NCBI RefSeq assembly: GCF_034424175.1
Contig: NZ_CP139986.1
Span: 1,798,001 to 1,862,000 of the forward strand
Reading direction: 5' to 3'
Source of the DNA: Kluyvera intermedia
GTDB lineage: Bacteria; Pseudomonadota; Gammaproteobacteria; Enterobacterales; Enterobacteriaceae
Length of the DNA: 64,000 nucleotides
Part shown: positions 26,730 to 35,339 of the stretch, piece after piece
Numbering within the stretch: the stretch's first letter is position 1
Layout: every line of letters starts with the position of its first letter
Notes under the pieces: model-generated
Databases searched by the model: none
Told to the model about the DNA's origin: nothing
The model's input: only the letters and a program-made list of their open reading frames with translations
Program-made: the position numbers and the translations under genes

Positions 26730-27329
26730 TTATTTATGTCGGTCCCGCAAATTCTCAATCACCGCCGTCAAATCCAACTCTTGATCCTGCAGCAGTACCA
26801 GCAGGTGATACATCAAGTCCGACGCTTCATTTTTGAGCTCAAACTTATCATGCACCGTTGCCGCCAGTGCAGTCTCAACGCCTTCTTCACCCACTTTCTG
26901 CGCAATACGCTTAGTCCCGCTAGCATACAGCTTGGCGGTGTAAGAGCTGTCCGGGTCGGCGTTTTTACGCTCGGCCAGCAGTTGTTCTAACTGATACAGG
27001 AACAGCCACTGGTGGCTGGTATTGCCAAAGCAGCTTGAAGTCCCTTTATGGCAGGTGGGGCCGATCGGATTCACCAGTACCAGCAGAGTATCGTTATCGC
27101 AGTCTGGGGCGATGCTCACCACGTTCAGGAAGTTGCCGGAAGTTTCGCCTTTGGTCCATAGACGCTGCTTAGTGCGCGAGAAAAAGGTCACTTTGCCCGT
27201 TTCCTGCGTTTTCACCAATGCTTCCTGGTTCATATAGCCCAGCATTAACACTTCGCCGGAAACCGCATGTTGGATAATGGCGGGCATCAGTCCGTCGGTT
27301 TTTTCCCAGTCCAGTTGTTCAGTCAACAT
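26730..27329 (-). CDS. hisI: Phosphoribosyl-AMP cyclohydrolase / phosphoribosyl-ATP pyrophosphatase HisI (HisIE)
   Basis: Bifunctional enzyme of steps 2 and 3 of histidine synthesis. The N-terminal cyclohydrolase half has CDNDTLLVLVNPIGPTCHKGTSSCF with its metal-binding Asp and Cys residues. The C-terminal pyrophosphatase half carries the helical EEGVETALAA and NEASDLMYHLLVLL motifs of the MazG-like fold. The 199 residues are near the family norm of 203. It overlaps hisF by 7 bases as the last gene of the operon. Confidence 0.97.
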   Translation of the reverse strand: MLTEQLDWEKTDGLMPAIIQHAVSGEVLMLGYMNQEALVKTQETGKVTFFSRTKQRLWTKGETSGNFLNVVSIAPDCDNDTLLVLVNPIGPTCHKGTSSCFGNTSHQWLFLYQLEQLLAERKNADPDSSYTAKLYASGTKRIAQKVGEEGVETALAATVHDKFELKNEASDLMYHLLVLLQDQELDLTAVIENLRDRHK

Positions 27330-28099
27330 ACCCGTATCTCCACGCCCTGTGCTGACAGGTACGCTTTTAGTTCGCCAATATTAATAATCTGCTTGTGGAA
27401 TACCGATGCCGCCAGCGCGCCGTCGACGTTCGCGTCGCGGAAAGCTTCAAGGAAGTGTTCCATGGTGCCCGCACCGCCCGAGGCGATAAGCGGTACACGG
27501 CAAACATCGCGCACTTTTTTTAACTGCGCCAGGTCGTAGCCGTTACGCACGCCGTCCTGGTTCATCATGTTGAGGACGATTTCGCCCGCGCCACGCTTTT
27601 GCACTTCCTGCACCCAATCCAGGGTTTCCCATTGGGTCACGCGGGTGCGGCTCTCATCGCCGGTATATTGATTCACGTGATATCTTCCGCTGTCAGCGTC
27701 ATACCAGGTATCAATCCCCACCACAATACACTGCACGCCAAAACGGTCGGCCAGACGGGTGATGAGTTCCGGGTCAGCAAGGGCGGGGGAGTTGATGGAG
27801 ATTTTGTCTGCGCCAAAAGAGAGAATGCGTGAGGCATCTTCAATGGATTTAATGCCACCGGCCACGCAGAACGGGATATCGATAACTTCCGCGACGCGAG
27901 AAACCCAGCTCTTATCCACCACGCGACCGTCGCTGGAGGCGGTGATATCGTAGAACACCAGCTCATCTGCACCTTCGTCGGCGTAGCGCTTTGCCAGTGG
28001 CACGATATCGCCGATGATTTCATGGTTGCGGAACTGAACCCCTTTAACCACCTGACCATCGCGCACATCGAGACAAGGAATTATCCGTTTTGCCAGCAT
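27323..28099 (-). CDS. hisF: Imidazole glycerol phosphate synthase cyclase subunit HisF
   Basis: A TIM-barrel enzyme that uses ammonia passed from HisH to convert PRFAR to imidazole glycerol phosphate and AICAR. The 258 residues are the standard length. The catalytic aspartates are visible in CLDVRDGQVVKG near the N-terminus and in MNQDGVRNGYD. It overlaps hisA by 19 bases and hisI by 7, the usual tight coupling. Confidence 0.97.
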   Translation of the reverse strand: MLAKRIIPCLDVRDGQVVKGVQFRNHEIIGDIVPLAKRYADEGADELVFYDITASSDGRVVDKSWVSRVAEVIDIPFCVAGGIKSIEDASRILSFGADKISINSPALADPELITRLADRFGVQCIVVGIDTWYDADSGRYHVNQYTGDESRTRVTQWETLDWVQEVQKRGAGEIVLNMMNQDGVRNGYDLAQLKKVRDVCRVPLIASGGAGTMEHFLEAFRDANVDGALAASVFHKQIINIGELKAYLSAQGVEIRVC

Positions 28100-28818
28100 T
28101 GGATGGCCTCCGTTACGTTGAATTTACCTTCCAGCAGCGCACGTCCGACAATTACGCCGCGCACGCCAGTACCACGCAGGGCGGCGATATCGTCAAGCGA
28201 GCCAATGCCGCCGGAGGACTGGAATGCCACCTGTGGATAGCGGGCGCAGACTTCCTGGTACAGCGAAACGTTGGAGCCTGCCAGCGTGCCATCGCGAGAG
28301 ATATCGGTACACAGCACGTGTTGCAGGCCAACAGGCAGATAGGTTTCCACCAGCTCTTCCAGCGTGACGCCGGAGTTTTCCTGCCAGCCACTGACCGCTA
28401 CCTGTTTCGTGCCGTTGTCATCAATACGCACGTCCAGCGCCAGCACCAGATGCTCTGCGCCAAAGCGTGTAAACCAGCCCTTGACCACATTCGGTGATTT
28501 TACTGCTGTAGAACCCACCACCACGCGCGCCACACCGGCGTCCAGCAGTGCCGCAACATCTTCCTCTGTACGCACGCCGCCGCCAACCTGTACCGGGACA
28601 TTGACACCCGCGACCAGCGTTTTTAAAAGCGGAATCTGCCGCTGTGCGGGATCTTTTGCACCCGTTAAATCAACCAAGTGCAGGACTTCAGCGCCAAGTG
28701 CTGCATAATCTTGTAAGCGCGGCAGCGGGTCGGTGCCGTAGTCGCGCTGTTGGCCGTAATCGCCCTGATGGAGACGCACAACGGTGCCATTAATCAAATC
28801 TAAAGCAGGAATGATCAT
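28081..28818 (-). CDS. hisA: ProFAR isomerase HisA
   Basis: Fourth step of histidine synthesis, an Amadori isomerisation on a TIM barrel homologous to HisF. The 245 residues are full length. The catalytic acids lie in IPALDLINGTVVRL (Asp8 type) and in TDISRDGTLAGSN. Phosphate-binding GGVRT and GGIGS loops are present. It shares one base with hisH. Confidence 0.97.
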   Translation of the reverse strand: MIIPALDLINGTVVRLHQGDYGQQRDYGTDPLPRLQDYAALGAEVLHLVDLTGAKDPAQRQIPLLKTLVAGVNVPVQVGGGVRTEEDVAALLDAGVARVVVGSTAVKSPNVVKGWFTRFGAEHLVLALDVRIDDNGTKQVAVSGWQENSGVTLEELVETYLPVGLQHVLCTDISRDGTLAGSNVSLYQEVCARYPQVAFQSSGGIGSLDDIAALRGTGVRGVIVGRALLEGKFNVTEAIQCWQNG

Positions 28819-29408
28819 TACATCTCCAGGAAGTTTTTCAGCAACTGTGCACCCGCGCTACCCGAGCGCTCCGGGTGGAACTGCACGCCGTAAAAGTTAT
28901 CTTTGCGCACGGCCGCGGTGAACGCTTCACCATAATGGCACTGTGCGATGGTGTACTCGTTGACCGGCATGGCGTAGCTGTGGACGAAGTAAAAGTACGT
29001 GCCGTCCTCAATACCCCGAAACAGGCGATCGCCCGCTTTCGGATAAACGCGGTTCCAGCCCATATGTGGCAACGGTAGCCCGAAATCGGTCATCTTCGGC
29101 ACGTCCTGGTCGATAATCCCTAAGAGGTCAACGCCGTGAGTCTCTTCGCTGTGACGACCAAGAAGCTGCATCCCGAGGCAGATACCAAGTACCGGCTGGG
29201 TACAGGCTTTAATCAGCTCAATCAACTCACGCTCACGCAGTTGGTCCATCGCGGCCTGCGCGGTACCGACGCCCGGCAGAAAAAGCTTATCGGCACGCAG
29301 CACCACTTCCGGCTCGCGACTCACCACCGGCTCATAGCCGTGGCGAGCAATTGCGGACTTCACCGAGTTGAGGTTAGCGCAGCCGGTATCAAGGACGACC
29401 ACGTTCAT
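28818..29408 (-). CDS. hisH: Imidazole glycerol phosphate synthase glutamine amidotransferase subunit HisH
   Basis: Class I glutamine amidotransferase that supplies ammonia to HisF. The catalytic cysteine is in GICLGMQLLG, and the His/Glu pair is in GVQFHPERSG. ATG 29408 overlaps the hisB stop (TGATG) and gives the usual 196 residues. A GTG one codon upstream is possible but less likely. Confidence 0.97.
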   Translation of the reverse strand: MNVVVLDTGCANLNSVKSAIARHGYEPVVSREPEVVLRADKLFLPGVGTAQAAMDQLRERELIELIKACTQPVLGICLGMQLLGRHSEETHGVDLLGIIDQDVPKMTDFGLPLPHMGWNRVYPKAGDRLFRGIEDGTYFYFVHSYAMPVNEYTIAQCHYGEAFTAAVRKDNFYGVQFHPERSGSAGAQLLKNFLEM

Positions 29409-30475
29409 CACAGCACTCCTTTCGAGGAGGGAAGGGTATCGCCATCGACGCGAATCGCCTGGCGCAGCGTGCGACCAAAGACTTTGAACAGACTCTCCAC
29501 CCGGTGGTGATCGTTCTTACCTTTGGTTTTCAGGTGCAGGGTGACGCCCATGGTATAGGACAGTGAGCGGAAGAAGTGCTCAATCATCTCGGTGCTCAGA
29601 TCGCCCACGCGCTGGTAGGTAAACTCAGCTTTATATTCCAGATGCGGACGACCGGAAATATCCAGCGCGCAGCGTGCCAGGCATTCATCCATTGGCAGGA
29701 CGAAACCGAAACGGTTGATGCCACGTTTATCACCAAGCGCCACTTTTAGCGCTTCACCCAGCGCCAGGCCGGTATCTTCCACCGTGTGGTGATCGTCAAT
29801 ATACAGGTCGCCCTTCACGGTAATGTTCATCCGAAAACCGCCGTGGGTGGCAATTTGATCCAGCATGTGATCAAAGAAGCCAACGCCGGTATTGATTTTG
29901 CTGCCACCTTCGCGGTCCAGCCACACTTCGACGTCAATCTGCGTTTCGCGGGTATTACGCTCAATGCGCGCGTAGCGGTCGCGGCGCGTTAATTGCTCAC
30001 CGATCGCGGCCCAGTTAAGGGTATCGCGGTTGTAGCGCAGGCCGGTAATGCCCATATTGGTCGCCAGCTCTAAATCGGTGGCGCGGTCGCCAATCACGTA
30101 GCTGTTGGCAGTATCCATCACTTCGTTTGCCAGCCAGGCGGTTACCAGTTGGGTTTTTGGTTTACGGCATTCGCAGTTATCCGCCGGCAGGTGTGGGCAA
30201 ATCAACACATCGTCAAAGGCAACGCCCTGTGAAGTGAAGATCTGCATCATCAGGTTGTGGGGGCCGTCAAAATCGGCTTGCGGGAAGCTGTCGGTGCCCA
30301 GACCATCCTGATTGGTGATCATCACCAGCTTGTAGCCTGCTTTTTGCAGCTTCAGCAGCACCGGAATGGCGTCCGGCTCGAAGGCCAGTTTGTCAAAGCG
30401 GTCTACCTGATAGTCGCTTGGCGGCTCGGAAATCAGGGTGCCATCGCGATCGATAAAGAGAAACTTCTGAGTCAT
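29408..30475 (-). CDS. hisB: Histidinol-phosphatase / imidazoleglycerol-phosphate dehydratase HisB
   Basis: A 355-residue bifunctional enzyme. The N-terminal HAD phosphatase has the nucleophile motif DRDGTLI and a zinc-binding cluster CPHLPADNCECRKPK. The C-terminal dehydratase has the duplicated metal-binding motifs seen in DHHTVEDTGLALGE and NDHHRVESLFKVFGR. The two-domain form is typical of gamma-proteobacteria. Its start overlaps the hisC stop by 4 bases (ATGA). Confidence 0.97.
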   Translation of the reverse strand: MTQKFLFIDRDGTLISEPPSDYQVDRFDKLAFEPDAIPVLLKLQKAGYKLVMITNQDGLGTDSFPQADFDGPHNLMMQIFTSQGVAFDDVLICPHLPADNCECRKPKTQLVTAWLANEVMDTANSYVIGDRATDLELATNMGITGLRYNRDTLNWAAIGEQLTRRDRYARIERNTRETQIDVEVWLDREGGSKINTGVGFFDHMLDQIATHGGFRMNITVKGDLYIDDHHTVEDTGLALGEALKVALGDKRGINRFGFVLPMDECLARCALDISGRPHLEYKAEFTYQRVGDLSTEMIEHFFRSLSYTMGVTLHLKTKGKNDHHRVESLFKVFGRTLRQAIRVDGDTLPSSKGVL

Positions 30476-31533
30476 ACGGTCTCCGCTTTCAAAGCGTCAA
30501 TCACGCGCTGGCTCTCTTCACGAGTGCCGATAGTGATACGCAAACAGTTACTTAAAGAGGGTTGTTTATTCTGATCACGTAAGATAATGCCTTGATCCCA
30601 TAAAGATTTAAATACGCGGCTGGAGGCTTTGATACGAGCCAGTACGTAGTTGGTCTCGGAATCAAACACCTGCTCGACACAATCGATGGTACGTAATGTG
30701 TCCACCAGATACTGACGCTCGTTCAGAATCTGCGCCACGCGTTCGCGCATAGCGGCAATGCCCTGAGGACTTAAGGCTTGCGCGGCGATATCGGCGACCG
30801 GAGTGGAAAGTGGATATGGGGCGATCACTTTCATTAATAATGCGATAACTTCTTCGTTGGCGAGCGTGAAGCCGCAGCGCAGCCCAGCCAGCGCAAAGGC
30901 TTTTGATAGCGTGCGCAAAATGACCAGGTTTGGATATTCCGCAAGCCAACCTGCCAGCGTCGCTTGTGGACAGAACTCAATATAGGCTTCGTCGGCGACG
31001 ACCAGCGCTTTATCGCGGGTCATCTCCAGCAGCGTGCGGAAATCCTGCGGGTTGATAATTTGCCCGGTTGGGTTATTCGGACTGCATACATAAACGACTT
31101 TGACGTTCGTCAGGCTATCGGCAATCGCCGGGATATCCAGCTGCCAGTCGGCCTTCGCCGGTACAGTGCGGCACTCCACGCCAATGGTCTCAGCGCTGAC
31201 GCTGTACATGCCGTAAGTTGGTGGGCAGAACAGCACCGCGTCACGGCCTGGTTCACAGAACGCGCGTACCAATAGTTCGATACCTTCATCCGCGCCCCGG
31301 CTCACCAGTACCTGCTCGGGTTTTACGCCAGCATAAGCGGCATAGTTTTCAATAACCGCTTTTGGCTGGCACTCCGGGTACCGGTTCAACGTCTGCTGGC
31401 TTAAGGTGAAAGGAACCGCCGTTGGGAACTCATTGGCATTCAACCAGACGTCACCGTTACCGCCCAGACGGCGAGCCGACTGGTATGGGGTGAGGGCGCG
31501 AACGTTGTCTCGGGCTAACTGTTCAATGCTCAT
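30472..31533 (-). CDS. hisC: Histidinol-phosphate aminotransferase HisC
   Basis: PLP-dependent class I/II aminotransferase acting after HisB's dehydratase step. The PLP lysine is in RTLSKAFALAGLRCG, and the cofactor-binding ADEAYIEF and CSPNNPTGQ motifs precede it. The 353 residues are near the 356 of E. coli. It overlaps both hisD and hisB by 4 bases. Confidence 0.97.
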   Translation of the reverse strand: MSIEQLARDNVRALTPYQSARRLGGNGDVWLNANEFPTAVPFTLSQQTLNRYPECQPKAVIENYAAYAGVKPEQVLVSRGADEGIELLVRAFCEPGRDAVLFCPPTYGMYSVSAETIGVECRTVPAKADWQLDIPAIADSLTNVKVVYVCSPNNPTGQIINPQDFRTLLEMTRDKALVVADEAYIEFCPQATLAGWLAEYPNLVILRTLSKAFALAGLRCGFTLANEEVIALLMKVIAPYPLSTPVADIAAQALSPQGIAAMRERVAQILNERQYLVDTLRTIDCVEQVFDSETNYVLARIKASSRVFKSLWDQGIILRDQNKQPSLSNCLRITIGTREESQRVIDALKAETV

Positions 31534-32834
31534 GCTTGCTCCTTCAGGGCGTTAACGCGCAGGGTGACGGCATTTTTGTGGGCGGTCAGTAACTCGGCGG
31601 CCGCCAGCGTCTCAATGGTGGCCGCGAGGCTTAAGAAACCATCGCGTGATAATTCCTGAACGGTCATCCGTTTCTGGAAATCTGCCAGCCCAAGGCTTGA
31701 ACAGGTGGCAGTGTAGCCGTAGGTTGGCAGCACGTGGTTGGTGCCGGAAGCGTAGTCGCCAGCCGATTCCGGTGACCAGTCGCCGAGGAAAACAGAACCG
31801 GCGCTGGTGATGTCGTCAACCAGCTCGCGAGCGTTACGGGTCTGAATAATCAGGTGCTCCGGGCCATAGGTGTTAGAGATCTCAACGCACTGTGCCAGAT
31901 CTTTGGCCACGATTAAGCGGCTGGCAGAGAGCGCCTGACGGGCAGTCTCGGCGCGGGAGAGCTCCGTAAGCTGACGTTCAACAGCGACGGCGACGGCCTC
32001 AGCAATCTGCGCGTCTGGCGTGAGTAAAATCACTTGAGAGTCCGGGCCGTGTTCGGCCTGAGAAAGCAGGTCAGAGGCGATAAAATCAGGCGTCGCGCCA
32101 CTGTCGGCGATAACCAACACTTCCGACGGGCCAGCCGGCATGTCAATGGCTGCGCCATCAAGGCGCTGGCTAACCTGACGTTTAGCTTCGGTAACAAAGG
32201 CATTACCCGGCCCAAAGATTTTATCCACTTTCGGGACGGATTCGGTTCCCAGCGCCAGTGCGGCAATCGCCTGTGCGCCGCCGACGTTAAACACGTCTTT
32301 GACGCCGCATAGCTGCGCGGCGTAGAGGATTTCATCGGCAATCGGTGGCGGCGAGCACAGCACCACTTTTTTGCAGCCAGCAATGCGCGCCGGGGTCGCC
32401 AGCATTAATACGGTGGAGAACAGCGGTGCAGAACCGCCTGGAATATAAAGGCCAACCGAGTCTATAGGGCGGGTAAGCTGCTGGCAGCGAACACCTGGTT
32501 GGGTTTCAATATCCACCGGCGGCAAGATTTGCGCGTTGTGGAAGGTATCGATATTACCAACCGCTACCTGCATCGCCTGCTTAAGCTCGTCGCTCAGACG
32601 ACTGCTGGCCTGCTGAATTTCTTCTGTGGAGACTTTCAGTGCGCCGACTTCGGTTTTATCAAACTTCGCGCTGTATTCGCGCAGGGCGCTATCACCGTTG
32701 TTTTTTACGTTGTCGAGAATCTCCGCTACCGTGCGGGTAATGCTATCGGACGCCGAAATTGCCGGGCGTGTTAACAGCGCCTGCTGCTGCTCGGGGCTAC
32801 AGCGGTTCCAGTCAATCAAGGTATTGAAGCTCAT
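31530..32834 (-). CDS. hisD: Histidinol dehydrogenase HisD
   Basis: Zinc enzyme performing the last two oxidations to histidine. ATG 32834 gives 434 residues starting MSFNTLIDWNRC, the family length and start. The longer frame upstream reads through the REP pair and is rejected. Typical blocks are YIPGGSAPLFSTVLMLATPA, GPGNAFVTEAKRQV, PAGPSEVLV, AEHGPDSQ and YASGTNHVLPTYG. Confidence 0.97.
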   Translation of the reverse strand: MSFNTLIDWNRCSPEQQQALLTRPAISASDSITRTVAEILDNVKNNGDSALREYSAKFDKTEVGALKVSTEEIQQASSRLSDELKQAMQVAVGNIDTFHNAQILPPVDIETQPGVRCQQLTRPIDSVGLYIPGGSAPLFSTVLMLATPARIAGCKKVVLCSPPPIADEILYAAQLCGVKDVFNVGGAQAIAALALGTESVPKVDKIFGPGNAFVTEAKRQVSQRLDGAAIDMPAGPSEVLVIADSGATPDFIASDLLSQAEHGPDSQVILLTPDAQIAEAVAVAVERQLTELSRAETARQALSASRLIVAKDLAQCVEISNTYGPEHLIIQTRNARELVDDITSAGSVFLGDWSPESAGDYASGTNHVLPTYGYTATCSSLGLADFQKRMTVQELSRDGFLSLAATIETLAAAELLTAHKNAVTLRVNALKEQA

Positions 32835-32858
32835 GGTCGTTACTCCATCATGGGGCCT

Positions 32859-32961
32859 TGCCGGATGGCGGCTTTGCCTTATCCGGCCTACAAGGGCCGT
32901 AATATCAATGCGTGTGACAATTCTTGTAGGCCTGACAAGCTGCGTGCCATCAGGCATCCGG
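32859..32961. repeat. REP pair (BIME) between hisG and hisD
   Basis: Two palindromic REP units in opposite orientation, at about 32860-32892 (TGCCGGATGGCGGC then TTATCCGGCCTACA) and 32925-32961 (TGTAGGCCTGACAAGC then CATCAGGCATCCGG). They occupy almost the whole hisG-hisD gap and can form a stable structure in the transcript, which may protect the upstream hisG message or reduce hisD translation. Confidence 0.9.
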
Positions 32962-33861
32962 TCACTCCATCATCTTCTCAATCGGCAGCACCAGAATTGA
33001 GCTGGCACCCAGGGCTTTCAATTTTTCCATGGTTTCCCAGAACAGGGTTTCGCTGCTCACCATGTGCATTGCGACACGCTGTTGGTCACCTGCCAGCGGC
33101 AGAATCGTTGGGCGTTCAGCGCCCGGCAGCAGGGCAATGACTTCATCCAGACGTTCAGTTGGCGCGTGCATCATGATGTATTTCGATTCGCGGGCCTGAA
33201 TCACGCCCTGAATACGGGTTAACAGACGATCAACCAGTTGCTGTTTGGACTCGCTCATCTCGCCGTCGCGCTGAATCAGGCAGGCTTTTGAGCGGAACAT
33301 CACTTCTACTTCACGCAGACCATTAGCTTCAAGCGTTGCACCGGTAGAGACGAGGTCACAGATGGCGTCAGCCAGACCGGCGCGCGGAGCCACTTCAACA
33401 GAGCCGTTCAGCAGGCAGGATTTAAAGCTGATGCCTTTTTGGTCGAGGTAACGCTTTAGCAGGTGCGGGTAAGAGGTGGCGATACGTTTACCATCGAGGG
33501 CTGCTGGGCCGTTCCAGGTTTCATCCGCCGGGGTAGCCAGCGACAGACGGCAGCCGCCGAAGTCCAGACGACGCAGGGTAAAGTAGCGCGGGTCTTCGCC
33601 CTGAGCGCGGCGGTTAAGCAGCTCTTCTTCTAAGACGTTCTCACCGATAATGCCAAGATCTACCACGCCGTCCATCACCAGGCCCGGGATATCGTCATCG
33701 CGAACGCGCAGGATATCGATAGGCATATTTTCCGCCATCGCAATCAGACGCTGAGTGTGGAGGTTAATTTTGATGCCACAACGAGCCAATAACTCGCGTG
33801 AATCATCGCTCAGGCGACCTGATTTCTGAATAGCTATGCGTAAACGGCTGTTATCTAACAT
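32962..33861 (-). CDS. hisG: ATP phosphoribosyltransferase HisG
   Basis: First and feedback-inhibited enzyme of histidine synthesis, joining ATP and PRPP. ATG 33861 gives 299 residues, the exact length of the short-chain-regulated long form in enterobacteria. The frame continues upstream through the attenuator and is not coding there. Motifs include QKSGRLSDDSRELLARCGIK, EDPRYFTLRRLDFGGCRL and the PRPP-binding VSTGATLEANGLREV. The C-terminal ACT-like regulatory domain is complete. Confidence 0.97.
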   Translation of the reverse strand: MLDNSRLRIAIQKSGRLSDDSRELLARCGIKINLHTQRLIAMAENMPIDILRVRDDDIPGLVMDGVVDLGIIGENVLEEELLNRRAQGEDPRYFTLRRLDFGGCRLSLATPADETWNGPAALDGKRIATSYPHLLKRYLDQKGISFKSCLLNGSVEVAPRAGLADAICDLVSTGATLEANGLREVEVMFRSKACLIQRDGEMSESKQQLVDRLLTRIQGVIQARESKYIMMHAPTERLDEVIALLPGAERPTILPLAGDQQRVAMHMVSSETLFWETMEKLKALGASSILVLPIEKMME

Positions 33862-33895
33862 TCTGTTTTCCTTTTTACCCTGCTGAATTTGGTTC

Positions 33896-33930
33896 AAAAA
33901 AAAAGCCCCCGGAAGATATCTTCCGGGGGC
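33896..33930 (-). terminator. his operon attenuator (terminator hairpin)
   Basis: A perfect 26-base palindrome at 33905-33930 (13-base arms, GC-rich at the ends) is followed on the minus strand by a run of T (33896-33904 read as A on the plus strand). It sits 63 bases downstream of the leader peptide stop and 43 bases before hisG, the position of the classical his attenuator. Confidence 0.95.
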
Positions 33931-33992
33931 TCTCTTGCGTTCATGCACCACTGGAAGATCTGAATATCTCCCAGCACACATCGCCTGAAAGA

Positions 33993-34043
33993 CTAGTCAG
34001 GGTGATGGTGATGATGGTGCAGTTTAATTTGAACGCGGCTCAT
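33993..34043 (-). CDS. hisL: his operon leader peptide HisL
   Basis: A 16-codon frame read as MSRVQIKLHHHHHHPD, with six consecutive His codons just before the end. Ribosome stalling at these codons when charged histidyl-tRNA is scarce prevents the attenuator hairpin from forming. In the E. coli peptide I recall there are seven His codons; here the first position is Leu (CTG). The promoter is 39 bases upstream and the attenuator lies downstream, so the leader is complete. Confidence 0.95.
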   Translation of the reverse strand: MSRVQIKLHHHHHHPD

Positions 34044-34081
34044 AAATTTCTCGTTGAATGACTATTCACTTGATGTCTTTT

Positions 34082-34111
34082 AACCTAAACCACTTTTGTC
34101 ATTGAAGGCAA
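34082..34111 (-). promoter_or_regulatory. his operon promoter
   Basis: On the minus strand, TTGCCT (34106-34111) and TAGGTT (34082-34087) are separated by 18 bases. The -10 hexamer TAGGTT is the one known for the Salmonella and E. coli his promoter. Transcription would begin about 30 bases before hisL. Confidence 0.85.
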
Positions 34112-34224
34112 GTGCTTTTTTCATTCATTAAATCAATTCATGTTGCCACTATAAATTGTCAGTTTTGACGCTGTGGCGTAGCCTTAGTAGTAGAGGAGTG
34201 CGGCAACAATCAGGAGATAGCGCA

Positions 34225-35046
34225 ATGAAGAAAGTGGCAATTGTCGGGTTAGGGTGGCTGGGTATGCCATTAGCGCTGTCGTTAATGGCGCGCGGCTGGC
34301 AGGTTACCGGCAGTAAAACGACTGAAGATGGCGTGGAAGCAGCGCGGATGTGCGGCATTGATAGCTACCCGTTGCGCCTCGACCCTCAGTTGGTGTGCGA
34401 AACAGATGATCTTGATGCATTGATGAACGTCGACGCATTGGTTATCACTTTGCCTGCACGTCGAAGCGGCGAGGGCGACGATTTCTATCATCAGGCGGTG
34501 CAGGAAATTGTCGATTCCGCGTTGGCGCACAACATTCCGCGCATTATCTTTACCAGTTCCACTTCGGTTTACGGTAAAGAAGCGGGCACGGTGAAAGAGA
34601 CAACGCGTCGTGAACCGGTGACTGCCAGCGGTAGAGTGCTTAAAGAGCTGGAAGACTGGTTGCATCAACTGCCGGGGACTTCGGTGGATATCCTGCGCCT
34701 GGCGGGATTGGTCGGGCCAGCGCGGCACCCAGGACGTTTCTTTGCCGGAAAATCAGCACCAGATGGTCAGCACGGGGTGAACCTTGTGCATCTGGAAGAT
34801 GTGATTTCTGCTATTACGTTGTTATTACAAGCGCCGAAAGGTGGGCACATTTATAACATCTGTGCCCCAGAACATCCGGCGCGTCATGTTTTCTACCCAC
34901 AAATGGCGCGAGAACTGGGGTTAGCGGTGCCGGTGTTCAGCGATAGTGGGGCTGGGCAGGGTAAGATAATTGACGGTAATCGTATCTGTCACGAGCTAAG
35001 GTTTGAGTACCAATATCCTGACCCGTTACGTATGCCGATGGAGTAA
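34225..35046 (+). CDS. yeeZ: YeeZ, NAD(P)-binding epimerase-like protein
   Basis: A 273-residue SDR-superfamily protein of unknown substrate. ATG 34225 follows CAGGAG at 34211-34216 and gives the dinucleotide-binding MKKVAIVGLGWLGMPLALSL at the N-terminus. FTSSTSVYGKEAG resembles the active-site region of epimerases, although the downstream YxxxK is not obvious. It is transcribed divergently from the his operon, as in E. coli. The toxin-antitoxin pair yefM-yoeB that separates them in K-12 is absent here. Confidence 0.93.
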   Translation: MKKVAIVGLGWLGMPLALSLMARGWQVTGSKTTEDGVEAARMCGIDSYPLRLDPQLVCETDDLDALMNVDALVITLPARRSGEGDDFYHQAVQEIVDSALAHNIPRIIFTSSTSVYGKEAGTVKETTRREPVTASGRVLKELEDWLHQLPGTSVDILRLAGLVGPARHPGRFFAGKSAPDGQHGVNLVHLEDVISAITLLLQAPKGGHIYNICAPEHPARHVFYPQMARELGLAVPVFSDSGAGQGKIIDGNRICHELRFEYQYPDPLRMPME

Positions 35047-35339
35047 ATCACCTCTATTTTAGCAAATAGTGCTATCGCTGAGGTTTACGATTTGTGGATT
35101 GTCTAATTATCAGCCATTTAGACGAGTAACGGCTTTGTTCATGATCGCATTCGCTTGTTTTTTTGCTTCCGGTTGGTGCAAAATATGTCGAATGTAAAAA
35201 ACGAGACTAACCGACGTGATTCCCACGTCGGTTATTTTTTTACATCAAAACAATCATCCAATAAAAGAGGCCGGGCTTAGTACCGGATAGATATTTACTT
35301 AAAAAACGACAGTTGTTGTCGCTGAGGAAACAGAAAAAA
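35047..35339 (+). other. Intergenic region upstream of yoeI/plaP
   Basis: About 290 bases without a confident gene. It holds an isolated strong terminator (35209-35233) and then an AT-rich leader. E. coli K-12 carries the LysR-type regulator yeeY at this point; no trace of it is seen. A frame from 35186 that runs through the terminator is not believable as a protein. Confidence 0.6.
35209..35241 (+). terminator. Strong terminator 160 bases after yeeZ
   Basis: AACCGACGTG at 35209-35218 pairs perfectly with CACGTCGGTT at 35224-35233 around a 5-base loop, followed by A and seven T. It may end the yeeZ message, or end a short leader RNA or small RNA started in the gap. Confidence 0.8.

Noticed and set aside
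32835..32957. 41-codon N-terminal extension of hisD
   Set aside because: It is translated from the REP pair and is absent from other HisD proteins. The standard ATG at 32834 is used.
35186..35280. Small frame starting ATGTCGAATG just before the terminator upstream of yoeI
   Set aside because: It runs through the terminator stem and T run and has no ribosome-binding site. A structured RNA explains the sequence better.
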